Shown here piece after piece: positions 44,320 through 55,330 of a stretch of 64,000 nt of DNA. The position numbers were made by a program, and so were the translations under genes. How positions within the stretch are numbered: position 1 is the stretch's first letter; each line of letters begins with the position of its first letter. Origin of the DNA: Steinernema hermaphroditum (Eukaryota; Nematoda; Chromadorea; Rhabditida; Steinernematidae); assembly GCA_030435675.1 (NCBI GenBank), contig CM059621.1, forward strand, positions 1,612,001 through 1,676,000, in the 5' to 3' direction. The notes beneath the pieces were generated by a model that worked only from the letters and a program-made list of their open reading frames with translations, was not told the DNA's origin and made no database searches.

Positions 44320-45621
44320 CTACTGTCGTTGCCACACAGTTTTCGGCGAGCTTCTCTGTGGAACTTGGCGCCTTTTGGCAACAGTGACAGTGCTAACTGT
44401 CACTGACTGCGCCTCCGATATCCCCGTTGCCGATATGTTGATTTGCCATGGAGACACTCGATTTACCATGCTGAAGATAACCTTTTTGTAAGGAGCGATG
44501 AGCATGAGGACGGCCACTGAATTCACGATTGAATGCAGACTCATCGCTATTTCGGCCAATTTTATCATGTCTACGAAGGCGCTTTTAGAAATGTTAGACA
44601 TGCCACAACCTACCGTTCATAATTTCCAGTTGTAGCAGTACAGCAATCACACCTCCAGCTGTTGGAACTGCGAAAAGAACCATCGGAGCGGCAGTCTAAG
44701 AACGACTCATGATGATCACTGGAAGAATTCCATACCTGTACTGCTAATGCCCTTATCAGTTGGCTATGCATTCGATATGTAAACGTCGACATAGTAGGAC
44801 GACAACTATTCAGCTGCTTGACAATATTGAATATGCATAATGTTAGGCACAAAAACCAAAGTATAGTCCAGAACAACATGATGGCAAACCACTCCCAGTG
44901 ATCGGTTAGTGCAAGGCCACAGATAGGGAACCGATCCAGCATAATTAGGAAGCCCGGATGCATCTAAACACTCATATTTATACATCAATCAATGTGTTTA
45001 CCTTTGATACTTGAAATCGGAATTCATCGTGATCGATATAGGTCGTTATGCCAAAAATGGCAGTTGATCCAGATGGAATGACCATGGTAGCTGCTATGAT
45101 CGCCCAATAATAGAATCTTCTACCGCTTTTCAGCATAAAATCCGGCCCTTGAAGTATGCATAGATAGCGGTAGAGGAATGCAAACAAAGTGGCGACGAAT
45201 GACTCATACATGCAGAAGATATGGATCACCTGAAAACAGATGGTTTTTTCAAAAGAAACCGAAGCAAACCTACAACACAACTGAAGCCCACTCTTCGGTC
45301 GAGATACTTCACTAACCCGGTCGGAACGACAGCGGAAATTTCAAGGATAGGAACGGGTATAAAGAAGACGCCGACCACTATATCGCTCATCAGGAGCCAG
45401 AACTAAACGGTGTCTCCATTGGAAGGCACTGGTCAGATTACACTTACTGATATGTTGAGGAGAACGTACTTGTATGTCGTCAGGTGGGCAGGAGACTTGA
45501 ATAAAATAACGTAAGCAACAAGTAAATTAAGAGGAACAGTGAATGATGTGATGCAGATCATGAACCAGTGATACAGTTTGAAATGGGAATCGATGGAATT
45601 GAGACTGTAGGAGGTGTTCAT
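44320..45621 (-). CDS. 7TM chemoreceptor, srh/sri-like, long C-terminal tail
   Basis: Six exons: 45621-45448, 45402-45274, 45229-45002, 44963-44736, 44695-44614, 44570-44320, giving 363 residues. It begins MNTSYSLNSIDSHF. TM1 is followed by KSPAHLTTYKYVLLNIS; TM3 carries ESFVATLFAFLYRY, TM4 MVIPSGSTA, exon 4 ends in IRALAVQ, and TM7 has LHSIVNSVAVLMLIAPYKK. Exons 2-5 (129, 228, 228, 82 nt) match the sister genes exactly. The last exon is longer than in any sister (251 nt) and adds a Ser/Thr- and Lys/Arg-rich tail ending KTVWQRQ. The last intron is 43 bp. APYKK replaces the usual APYR-K, a conservative change. No lesion is seen. Confidence 0.85.
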
Positions 45622-46143
45622 TTTGACACCTGTGGTATAGACGCCAGATAAGAGAATGAAGCAGAAGGAGAAAAATCGAGACAGGTGATTTCGAATTGTT
45701 GAGGCTAAACCTACGTCTAATTAGGTAATGAGAAAAACAACCCGTACGTAGTCTGCAATTCAGGTGTTGCGTTCTGCTAATTAAGTATGAATCGAAAACA
45801 GGTTGTTTGGGCATTACAGACGAGCCGTCTATCACCGTAGCGGTCTTCGCCTCCGTCACAACGTTCAGCTTGTGTGCAAGAAGTGCGTCACGAGCCTCTT
45901 CATAGCGGCCAAATTACATGTATTGGGTCGTTGACGGCCTGGTCATTTTTATGGTTTTTTTTCTGCAAAATGCTTTGGAAAGCAAGCCTTTCTTCGAAAA
46001 GTCGCATGTTCGTACCGACTTTGAAGAGTCCCTTTCGGAAGCCATTATTCGAGTTGCGTAAAAATCATGAAATCATGTTGATCATGTGTTACGAAATATC
46101 GCATATGATCTGCTCGAGCTCGATATTTCGAATACCAGCTTGC

Positions 46144-46158
46144 TGCGCGCGCGATGCG
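46144..46158. repeat. Palindromic hairpin near the Helitron 3' terminus
   Basis: TGCGCGCGCGATGCGCGC can fold into a GC-only stem with a GAT loop. Such a hairpin 10-12 bases before the CTRR end is the standard Helitron terminator. Its role is inferred from position. Confidence 0.5.
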
Positions 46159-46467
46159 CGCCGTCCCTTATTTTTGAGTAAAAGATAATATTTGAGCTGG
46201 CTTTGCCGCTGTAAATGTTTACAACGTTGCCCGGGAAGCACCACGGGGAGATGCAGCTCATGCTTCCCATATTTTTTGTTCTTTATCTCGGGACAAAGAA
46301 CGTTTTTTGTTTTTTCTTCTGTTAAAATCTGGCTAAATTTATCATGATCAACTGCTGTTGAGACTGCGAAAATACAATAGTCTGTGAAACTACTATGATT
46401 TTACAAAGTCCCAGAATCTCGGGAAATGTGCTGGCATGGAAAGATAATTGGAAATGGAAAGCATCGC

Positions 46468-47907
46468 TTAAGCTCGTCTATTCACACTTTCGAGCACTTC
46501 TCTGAACACAACGTTCCTCACTAATCTCTTTGCTGGGTCACTTTGCTTCGGAAGGAACAAAGAAATTCCTTCGATCGAAGTTACCCTCGAAAAGGCAACA
46601 TACAATTGTCCATGTGAGAAGACGTTTTCGGGCAAAAAGATTCCTATTCTCTTGAAAGTCTGCCCCTGAGACTTATTAATCGTCATAGCATATGACAATC
46701 TCACGGGAAACTGGTGCCGTATGATAGGGAACGGCAAATCTTCACTATCAGATGTCACCGGAATTCTGGGGATGCTAACTTCATTTCCTTTCTTATCACC
46801 GGTGATAATCTTACACACTAAGACATTTCCTTTCATCTCTAACACCTGTAGTCTTACTCCATTGCATAAGCCCTGCTTGATGTTCAGATTTCTGAGCACC
46901 ATCACAATGGCATTCTTTTTCAGTCTCAATCGGTGAGGAGGGAGCGCAGAACTCTCTATGCTGTTTAAAAACTCTATCGGATAGTTCTGTGCATCAGCTT
47001 CGCTCTCTGTCTGTTGAATGGAGTCGAAGCTTAAATAAGTCTTCTCTTCACTATTCAGCAAGTCCAAAATGTTACTATTCAATTCAAATGATGCCTCATT
47101 TGTTGGCGTCAGGATAGCTGTTTCAGCAATCGCGTTGTAATTCTCCAAACGCATCAGATCACCGTAAACGTCTTTACAGATATCACTTGAAATATGGCAT
47201 TTCGTGTGAACTTCTATTTCATCCTCATTCACGATATCCAACGAATTGTCTCCCAGTTTTAGCAGCCAGTCACTGAATTCTCGTTCATTCGGATTTACTC
47301 TCATGTTCTCTTTCAGGCTGATCTTGTTAAATTCTGGCCACAGGGACGAATTTGTCATGCACAGACCTATTAACTCAGCCTTTAGTGCCCTTCTTTTCAC
47401 AGGCAGAACCTGTCGGAAATCACCACCAAAAAGCATGATTTTCCCACCAAAAAGCTTGCTATTGTTCATTAGCTCTTGCAGTTTCATGTTCATTATGCGA
47501 ACTATATTCCTTTGGACCATAGAAGCTTCATCAATGATGAATACATCTGTTTCCATAAGCTTTTTCGCCTTCACACAGCTGGCGCTGAGCGATGACGTTG
47601 CTTCATCGTCGCATTCTAGAGGCAACCCAAAGGTAGAATGGATTGTCTGCCCCTGTGGCAACAAATTAGCGGCAATTCCAGTGAATGCCATTGTCAAATA
47701 CTTTTCTCCCTTTCCATGGACCATACTACAGATTGTCTGATAGGTATAGGTCTTTCCAGAACCGCCAGGTCCATCAATGAAGAAGCAATTTGGTTTGCCT
47801 TCAGGGTTATCAAGTGTTTGATTAACCTGATCAACAACGCCTCTTTGCTTATCATTCAATGTTGCATATTTCTGCATGAAATCTGCCTGGGCCTTTGCTC
47901 TATCCAC
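46468..47907 (-). pseudogene. Helitron PIF1-like helicase domain
   Basis: 479 codons of the C-terminal helicase half of a Helitron Rep/helicase protein. Residues 46-53 are the Walker A GPGGSGKT and 124-129 the Walker B IIDEAS. Then come the GGDFRQVLPV motif, NGVRLQV, and near the end INKSQGQTF and YVAFSRV, the PIF1/Helitron helicase signature in order. It would unwind DNA during rolling-circle transposition. The frame is complete to its natural end (NRRA and stop), but it is cut off from the Rep part by a frameshift near 47940, where CLKAYDDLTDPVVV continues in another frame. Confidence 0.85.
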
Positions 47908-47929
47908 GACTACAGGATCAGTGAGATCG

Positions 47930-48781
47930 TCATAAGCTTTCAGGCATTCCTACTAATTTCATTGAGAGACCGATTTCTCCCACAATTTTCGCAATGTGCG
48001 CATAAGCGATTTTCTTTCCGAGTTCCTCTCCTTCTCTATAGACCCAATCCTCTGTCAGTTCTTCCTCAAACATGTCATACAGTCTCAACGGATTCGATGG
48101 ACTGCAATGCGCTAAGATTAGCGCGAACAAATGACGCAGCTGGTGAGCATTTTGGTGAAAGCTTGCATCAGCAATGCAATATTCCCACTCGTTATCATCT
48201 TTGAGCAATCCGAAGGCGTTTGCTGCCTCGCGGAATGATTGATAAGTAACCGCATTCACGGTTTTTAAGTCATCAAAGGATGTTGGTCCTTTCACGTGAA
48301 GCAAGAGAAGTCTCAGGTAGAACAACTCCTGGTTTCTGAACGAAACGTAATATATTCTGCCGATGCACTTCTTAGCTCCACGTGTACAGAACTTTTTATC
48401 CTTGTACGTGTAGTACTTAGGAATATCCTGATAGAAGTACTGACGGGCGTCAGGGTCTGTTTTGTTCAGCTCAAAGAAGGCAGTGAGGGTTGTCACTGAA
48501 TTGTGAATTTTGTCTTGCAGCTCATTGTCGTTGGCACCATCTTTGTAGTATACCTGTTGCTCATCCGGCAAATGAACATGAAGTTTTTGTACACCATGAC
48601 TTCTTTCATGGATCTCGTATTCCTGAATTCTCCAGTAGGCTTCTGGAGCGCTCACGTATCGGGCGTCGATGTATTTTTCGACTTCATCCCAGTTAACTTC
48701 CGGCCTTTGGTCATCTTTATCGCTCAACTTGAGCATCGCTCTGTCATGGCCTTTGTAAACGTACTTGAATAGGTATTTCAC
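47930..48781 (-). pseudogene. Helitron Rep, part after the HUH motif (catalytic tyrosines)
   Basis: 283 codons in a separate frame. It begins KYLFKYVYKGHD, which holds the two catalytic tyrosines of the Helitron Rep (YxxKYxxK pattern). It continues with TLTAFFELNKTDPDARQY, YHxIPKYYTY-like YYQDIPKYYTY and RIYYVSFRNQELFYLRLLL, all typical of Helitron proteins between Rep and helicase. It ends at a stop just after LVGMPE because of a frameshift relative to the helicase. Confidence 0.85.
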
Positions 48782-48810
48782 TGATCTGATAGAGCAACAA
48801 ACCTCAACAT

Positions 48811-49401
48811 TTATGTGAGCGTTATATTTAGCTTGAGATAGGGCGAATAGGGCACAACATGACTATTATCGTACATATCGGATCCTACTATAACCTTCGT
48901 ACCGTTGTTGCGCCGCTTAGGTTGAGCATAAGTGCTATTTGTCATTACTGTCTCTTCTTGAAAAATTTTCGGAAACTTCTTAGTGCATTTCCCTTTTTCA
49001 TCGATGCAAGGAGCTGGACGCCCGCCTGTTTCACATTTATGAATCATGTTTCGCGTCACAATACCGTACAGAATGCTGTTTTCTGACTTATCCGGTATTT
49101 CAGCACTAATAATATGATCTATTTGTTCTGGCGTCGTTATCTTATGCGCTTTGTCTAATATCAAAAGGATGTGAGCATGTGGAAGCCCTCTTTTCTGATA
49201 TTCGACAACATAGAGCCATGCTACTGTCTTTCCAAACACTGCTTTTTTTGTCAAATCGTCAATCAACATGTCCAAATGTCCAACAAAGATTACATTAAGT
49301 GGGAAGTTATTAAAAGCTTTGATTTGACAGACCAAATACAAGGGCCTGTTTGTTTCCATTGTCTTTTCTTGTGGCTGCACTGCTGAACAGAGATCTCTCA
49401 C
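48811..49401 (-). pseudogene. Helitron Rep, HUH part
   Basis: 196 codons. The HUH motif RGLPHAHILL places the metal-binding histidines at 75 and 77. Upstream, DMLIDDLTKKAVFGKTVAW is the usual Helitron lead-in; downstream, cysteine-bearing segments (MIHKCE, PAPCIDEKGKCTKKFP) also match. The last residues before the stop (KLNITLT) show a one-base frameshift, since the neighbouring frame continues AHINVEVCCSIRSVKYLF. The usual N-terminal part is missing. Confidence 0.85.
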
Positions 49402-50175
49402 AGTTCGTTCATTACTCTCGTTTGCAACCTTTTAAACCCTTTTACACAAGCGAAAGCGCGCAACGAATACAGTGGCAAGGGAGGAAGCTGGAACTAGAAG
49501 ATGTGCCGGAACGCATTAAAAACAGACCTCAGAGAGATCGTGGCAGCTGATTCGACTTTGCAACCTTTGTCTTTCGAGACTTAACACTGTTTCACTTGTT
49601 ACGATTTGACCGCTTGTGGCTTCCGTTGGGTGGGAGTAAAAAGCCTTGTGACCGGAATTAACGTTTCTATGCATGAGTGTGATTACTGTTGGGGGGGGCT
49701 TCGATTCTGGGACAGTTTTTGATCGGCAACTCCTGGTCACTCAATAAGATAGTAATGAAGCTCTCGGTCGCTCAACAAAGGGTGGAACCCCTAATGACGA
49801 GAGTCTGTCTACTGCACAGGAAAACAAGTAAGTGCCTCGAGGTCTGATCATGGTGAAGGATATCGATGTAGCTGCAACTACATGGAAGTGGAACTTCACC
49901 TGAAAGGTGACGAACGGGAAAACCGGAACAATATTTCATTCGTCAAGCAATGACGCATTTTCATGAAAAGGCCTATAAGAAGACCTCCGATCCGATCAAG
50001 CGATGAAGAAACTCGTTATGTGGCATATGGCATAGGTGACTGGTACACAATGGTTACATATCGGTTGTTATCTTGTAAAACGATTGATTTCAAAAATAAA
50101 TAGGTAAAACGTAGAAAACAAATCCACGCAAACCAAATGCTCCAGAATTTCGAACCGTGACTTACAAAAGGGCCG
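49402..50175. other. Helitron flank / intergenic, nothing supported
   Basis: The left part may be decayed Helitron sequence beyond recognition. I see no TC terminus, gene or RNA. Confidence 0.35.
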
Positions 50176-51362
50176 CTAAACTATAACTGAACGTTGACTA
50201 GTAGCGGAGAAAATATTTTTTGCGATAGACGACGACACAGCCGAAGTACTGTGATTCGAGCAGCACATTTTGCAATGACAATTTCGGAGAAGTCCAAGGA
50301 AGCTGTCCCGGACTTTTTTGTTTGCTGTGAGGTAGACCACACCTGTTGACACTGAACAACAAGTGTATATAAAACGATACATGGCACATACGATGTATGA
50401 AGATCCAAGAGAGCTGAGCGCCGAAACCGAGATAGGGACCAGCGATGATGTACTGTGCCAAAACATAAAATGTGGCACTAGCATCGCCAATAAAGGCGAC
50501 GAGAAGAGTTTGGAGGGAGATATAAAACTGAGGTAAAGCGTACCGTTACAAATTTTCTTACATGAATCTGCTGTTTGAGCGATGGAGTCGTCCCACTTTT
50601 ATGCATCTTCCAGAACATCGCTATAGTCATTATCGTGTACATAGTTGAAACGGTTCCCAGCTTGGAGAAGTTTGTAACCACGTGGAAGTGGTACGGCTAA
50701 AACGCTTTTTGACACCATATGAGATGAGTAATTGCCCACCTTTCCGTCGTGCATGATTCCACCGTATGGATCGTAAACGTAAAACATTCCATCCTGATGG
50801 AATTGCGCACAGATAACCGGATACGCAAGTATGTATATCAACCATAGCCACGTTCTCTTTCCTTTAAACAAGAATTTGGACGTAGGTTCGTGGACGAAGA
50901 TTAACATTCTATCTAGGCTGAGCACTTCAGATGCTGCGCAGTAGGTGTACCAGCCCACTAAGCTCTCGATACATTATGCACTTTTGAAGTATCTTACTTG
51001 TGGCGTAGTAGGCATAACCCAAAGTCCACGTGTGCCCATTGCATGGAGTAAGGTTAAAAAGCGATATGAGGCCAGCGAGTAGAGCTCCGTTCATGATACA
51101 AGCGATGTACAGTATCCCTGTTATTGTCAGTAGTTTGTAGCAAGAATGCTTCAGCAAGTCCTTATGCCTAAAAGCGAAACGAACTTAAGGTACCTTTTAT
51201 TGGTGCAACATACGTGAAAACCCATAGTACAAACCCACATATGGGAAGGCCTATGCAAGCCAGTGTCACGTAGACCGTTCCTATGAGTATCCTTCTAGAT
51301 TCATCGGGATACGTCAGTTCCGACAGGAAAGGAGTTACGTTTAGACAGGTGGCGAATACCAT
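50176..51362 (-). CDS. Serpentine receptor, srt-like
   Basis: Six exons: 51362-51214, 51167-50998, 50957-50740, 50696-50562, 50527-50392, 50342-50176, giving 324 residues. Srt-type marks: KHSCYKLLTITGILYIACI at TM2, TYCAASEVLSLDRMLIFVHE after TM3, LFKGKRTWLWLIYILAYP before TM4, and VVYLTANKKVRDSFLG after TM7. Introns are extremely short: 46, 40, 43, 34 and 49 bp. The 34-bp one (50528-50561, GTAAGA..CTCAG) is at the lower limit for nematode splicing, but both phase and protein alignment require it. LSLDRM replaces the more usual LALNR. The Srt HG before the last segment is HR here. Convergent with the Helitron, with no obvious lesion. Confidence 0.78.
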
Positions 51363-53541
51363 ACCTTATCGCAAATCTATCACGGTCCGGAAATAAACCG
51401 TCGAAATGTTTTCTCATTTCTCCGCCTGATTAGGTAGAAAAGCAGTCGGGAGAAACAATAGTTTTGTGGGTTCAAAATGAAAAGTGCATATAAACAATAC
51501 CCATACAGCTGGTAAATAGCACCCTTGTTCGCAGATCGAAGCGCTTGCTAGATGCCAGGAGGAAGTAATTGTGAGCAATGTGATTGCTCAAGAGGCTAAT
51601 GAAGATTGATGAAATGTACAAAATTGATCACCGATACACATAACAGTAAATCGCCGATAGATGTTACGCGAACGTTGGTATTGGCATGGTTACGTAAGTC
51701 GCGATTTCCGTCTATGTGATTGACCCTGCCTAGTTTGAACATCAAGTTTCAAATCCCTCACTGGTAATATTTATTTTCGTTTTATTTTGTTCGTCTTCCG
51801 GGCCTCTGTTTGTCCTTACTGTCGTTCCTAATTGAATTCCAGCCAGCTAGAAAATTCCTGGTAGGCCAAGATTGGGTTATTGAAAAATCCATGAAGCCAA
51901 ACCTACATGCCAACGATCCAAAGAATGGCAGTCACTGATTGAAGACGAAGTCGGACTTTCACCTAAACATGGAAGGAAAGGGGAGATCTGGTTCCTACGC
52001 ATGGGTACAATGTAACTCATGGTACATTCTACATATGTATATACGCCACATTCATAGCTCACCGAACTTTCAAACGTTATTTGCATGGTCAGGTGTGTGT
52101 ATAAGCCAACCCCCTTGGGGGTTCTTTAGGCATGCTCTTCCTTAACCAGAGAGCGTTTGTTCAGGATGTGCCGACATGGACGCACAGTCACGCTGTCTAG
52201 CCAACGGAAAATCTGCCCTATGTGGCTGTGTCGAAACAGCGTAGTACGTCACAGTGTCTCTTCAGAGAGAAAGAAAAAGATTTTAATGGAGAACTAGGAT
52301 GTACCGCGAAACTCAAAAGATTTTGAAAGTAAACAATGCGACATATTTCAAATCTTACCAGCACTTACAGGAATGCCAAATGATCAGTATACAAACAGCA
52401 TTTTGTGATGAACATCCAAAGAAGACGACATCTCCAACAACAACCTATAACGTGAGGAATGCTGGTTTCATTCGTTTTACCACAGCATTACTACTAATGT
52501 CTTATTGCATCGTCTTGATTCATCGGAACTACAGAAATCCATAGGAACGAAGTCGGTGATCGAACAATGATCTATTGGCATTAACACTTTCCTGGTGTTC
52601 GGGAAATCTGCTGAGTAATCCCTCCAGCTGAAGTACTGTCAGACAACGGAGTGTTCAAAGACCGGGACCTTCTGCTTCTCACCTGTTGAACCATAAATTA
52701 ACAAACCGTCAGCTTTTTTTGATTCATGCTCATTATTAATACTGCTCGTGTTCGTTTTGGCCACTTGTGGATATTGTGAACGTTCCAATGAAACATCAAG
52801 CACCACTTTTGGAAAAGAAATAAAGGTATTTAATTTGTGAAAATTGAATTTGGTTCTGAGTAATGCTTAGCGCTTGTTTGCTTCCCTGGATGCTGGTAAT
52901 AAATAGCGAGTAATTTCATTAGCATCTGGGTCGGGAATTGTGGCACAATGCGGCAAAATCGCTCATTCCTTAAAGTACTGATTTGGAGGGATTCATGGCT
53001 GTACAGGGATGCTACTTACTTGAATATATGTAAGATGTGAACTTTTCTCCTAATACGAGAATGTTTCCAAGTATCCGCACCAGACTGAGTCGAAGCTTGA
53101 CACATAGAAAAGCTTACAAGTTGCCGTGATCCCCAAAACCCCAATGGCTTATACGCATACCCAACCTTGTAAATGCGTTGTGAATGCTATGTTCAAGTAA
53201 GGTCGATCGTACGTACTTTGTAGACCTACTTGAGTGCCAAGTTTGAGCTCGATCTGAGATAGACACTTCAGATGGTCCCTCGTAAGATCTCCATCCCATT
53301 AACATTCATAAATGTAAACATGTTTAGAAACAAAAGCTTATGCCTTCTGATTATAGAAATGGCAAAAAAAGAACGATTTCAACGTACTAACTGGCTAAGA
53401 GGTGCCGACATTCTCGCGAGGCATCTAACTCCTTTATTCCACGTTTATAAGCTGTGATGGTTTACGATGCATTGACATGCGAGCCACTCACCTTTTACTC
53501 GTTATCACGTACTAATTAAGGTGACTGCGGCCAAAGAACCA
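51363..53541. other. Intergenic, no gene supported
   Basis: Short open frames at 51877-52544 and 53114-53457 show no family features. The srt gene to the left and the one to the right are divergently transcribed, so both promoters lie in this interval. Confidence 0.45.
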
Positions 53542-54745
53542 ATGGATCTTTTCTTTTTCCACCACGACGACTACGAACGTCTCTACAACTGTACAGGAGT
53601 CGATCCTGCTAACTCGGGTTCACCCAGTTTTGGGCTTGGACTCGCGTACATACTGGTGGGAATACCATTGGAGGTGACAAATATTTCATTGAATCATTGC
53701 TGTACGAAATACACACAGATTTTATACATTCCATGCATGATTGTCCTCCTCAAACGAGAACTACGTCAACATTCCTGCTATAAGCTCATGTTTCTCCTGG
53801 GTCTTTTCGACATAGTTACCATTTTCATAATTGCCCCTATTACGGGCTATCTTACAATGGAAGGAGCTGTTTATTGTACCCATTCTACTCTCATTTACAT
53901 ATGTGGGATTGCGGTCATGTGTATGTATGAATGCAGTCAACCAGACCTGTACGATATTTCAGTTCTTTGGTGCGGTACGTGTATGACAAGCGTTACTCTT
54001 GGCATTAACCGCATTTTTGACCTGTGGTCACCCAGTTGGACGCAGACACTTTTCGGTGGACGGAGAACATACTGGTGGTTTGCGCCGCCATTCATTTATG
54101 GATTTGGAATGGCCTGGGTAACTCATACTTTCTGTTACTCTACGCTGGGATACGGATGGTTTAATAACCCATACATAGGAATGAATAGAACAGGCGTCGA
54201 CCCACTGCAGGTGAGCTGGCCAAACGCACTCCAAATATTCGTTCGATTTGCAGTACACTAGTGTGTCCCACGCTTTTAACAACGTCTCGGTGATCATACT
54301 TCTAACAGCTATATACATAACCCTGGCGATATCGGTTTACATCAAATGTCGTGGAGTGAATTCCGTGAGGATTTCAAAAATACAGAAACAAGTACGTCCG
54401 ATCAAGCGTAACTTGATAGTGCTTATAAAAATTTAGCTCATCTTTCAATCGTGCTTGGTGTGTTTCTTCGTTATTTTTGCCGACGCCGTTTACGTCTACG
54501 CACAGTACTTGCCTGTTCCTGCTTGGCTCGTAATCGCTGGTCATTGGGGATGGATTGCTTGTCACGGTAGTCCAACCCTTCGTTGTTTTCTATTCGCCTC
54601 CTGTTTAGGTAGCGCCGTCGTTATTTATCTCAGCTGCAATGAAACCATCCGCAAAGGATTGTTCGAGTTATTTCGTGTGACCACGATGCGTGCTCAATTG
54701 TCGGCAACCGTGACGGCACACCATCAGTCGGCGACTATTTCTTAG
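53542..54745 (+). CDS. Serpentine receptor, srt family
   Basis: Six exons: 53542-53673, 53719-53920, 53963-54210, 54254-54391, 54437-54566, 54609-54745, giving 328 residues. The Srt hallmarks are complete: DDYERLYNCTG at the N-terminus, ILYIPCMIVLLKREL, QHSCYKLMFLLGLFDIV, GYLTMEGAVYC, LWCGTCMTSVTLGINRIFD, LFGGRRTYWW, NPYIGMN and AVVIYLSCNETIRKG. Three of the introns (45, 42 and 42 bp) are multiples of three without stops, so a naive frame runs through them; I call them spliced because removing them restores the family consensus (for example ICGIAVMFLWCG and WIACHGSAVVIYL). Donors are GTGACA, GTATGT, GTGAGC, GTACGT and GTAGTC. Presumed chemosensory GPCR. Confidence 0.85.
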
Positions 54746-55099
54746 TCAAAGTCAGCAGCATCCTCTATACTCTCTTAGCGCGCATTTTGATATTTATTGT
54801 GTACTTTGTCAGTCGCTAACGCTATGTCATTTGTCATCTGTCCTTTGCGTTCAAAATGCCCCACAGCTGGCTCCTTTTTCTAATTTATCTGATGCATTGC
54901 ACTCTGCGAAGCCGATCAGGAATAGCATACCCATACCATTTGCCATTTGTCCCTGATCGCCTTTGCTTTCCTTGCTCTTTTCAGTCGCCATTTTTTAAAA
55001 CGTTCGCTGAGCAGGTGATTCAAGTCGACTGAGCTTGACTGAGCTTGGCTACACTAATTCTCTTTCATTATATCAATCCCCGATGAAACCGATCTCGTT

Positions 55100-55330
55100 A
55101 TGTGGCTATGGAATTTAAACCCGATGGACTACGCGATTTGGTCCATTGTGGAGGAAAAGGCCTGCCGAAGACGACACGCCACCGTGGACGACTTGAAGCG
55201 CGATCTTCTGGCCGCTTGGGAAGAAATCAGCGTGGAAACACTCGCGGCGATCGTCGAAGATTTCAAGAAGTGATTCAAGGGCCTGTATCGACGTGTCAGG
55301 GAGGCGGACCTTAGGTTCGCCACCCTGTAC
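55100..55330 (+). pseudogene. Mariner/Tc1-type transposase remnant (C-terminal end)
   Basis: From 55109 the frame reads WNLNPMDYAIWSIVEEKA, then DDLKRDLLAAWEEISVE and a stop at 55271-55273, after which related sequence continues (RRVREADLRFATLY). LNPMDYAIW..VEEK, the segment just after the last catalytic Asp of mariner transposases, and the AWEEI block identify it. The catalytic domain upstream is not recognisable, so only the last fifth of the gene survives. It is inactive. Confidence 0.75.

Larger units (their letters stand above)
46135..49401 (-). mobile_element. Decayed Helitron
   Basis: This rolling-circle DNA transposon lies on the minus strand with Rep first and helicase last. A likely 3' end is at 46135: on the minus strand the terminal sequence is a GCGCGC..GCGCGC hairpin (46144-46158), about ten bases, then CTGG followed by a T, fitting the Helitron CTRR rule. 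I could not find the 5' TC end, and the usual N-terminal Helitron domain is absent, so the left boundary is only that of the last recognisable coding sequence. The coding region has two frameshifts (near 48825 and 47940). Confidence 0.85.

Noticed and set aside
44033..44491. A 152-codon plus-strand frame
   Set aside because: It overlaps the last exon of the minus-strand receptor at 44320-45621 and shows no features of its own.
45874..46188. A 104-codon plus-strand frame before the Helitron
   Set aside because: It runs into the Helitron terminal hairpin and has no family features.
46721..48204. Long plus-strand open frames (up to 188 codons)
   Set aside because: They are antisense shadows of the Helitron helicase and Rep frames, which carry the real motifs.
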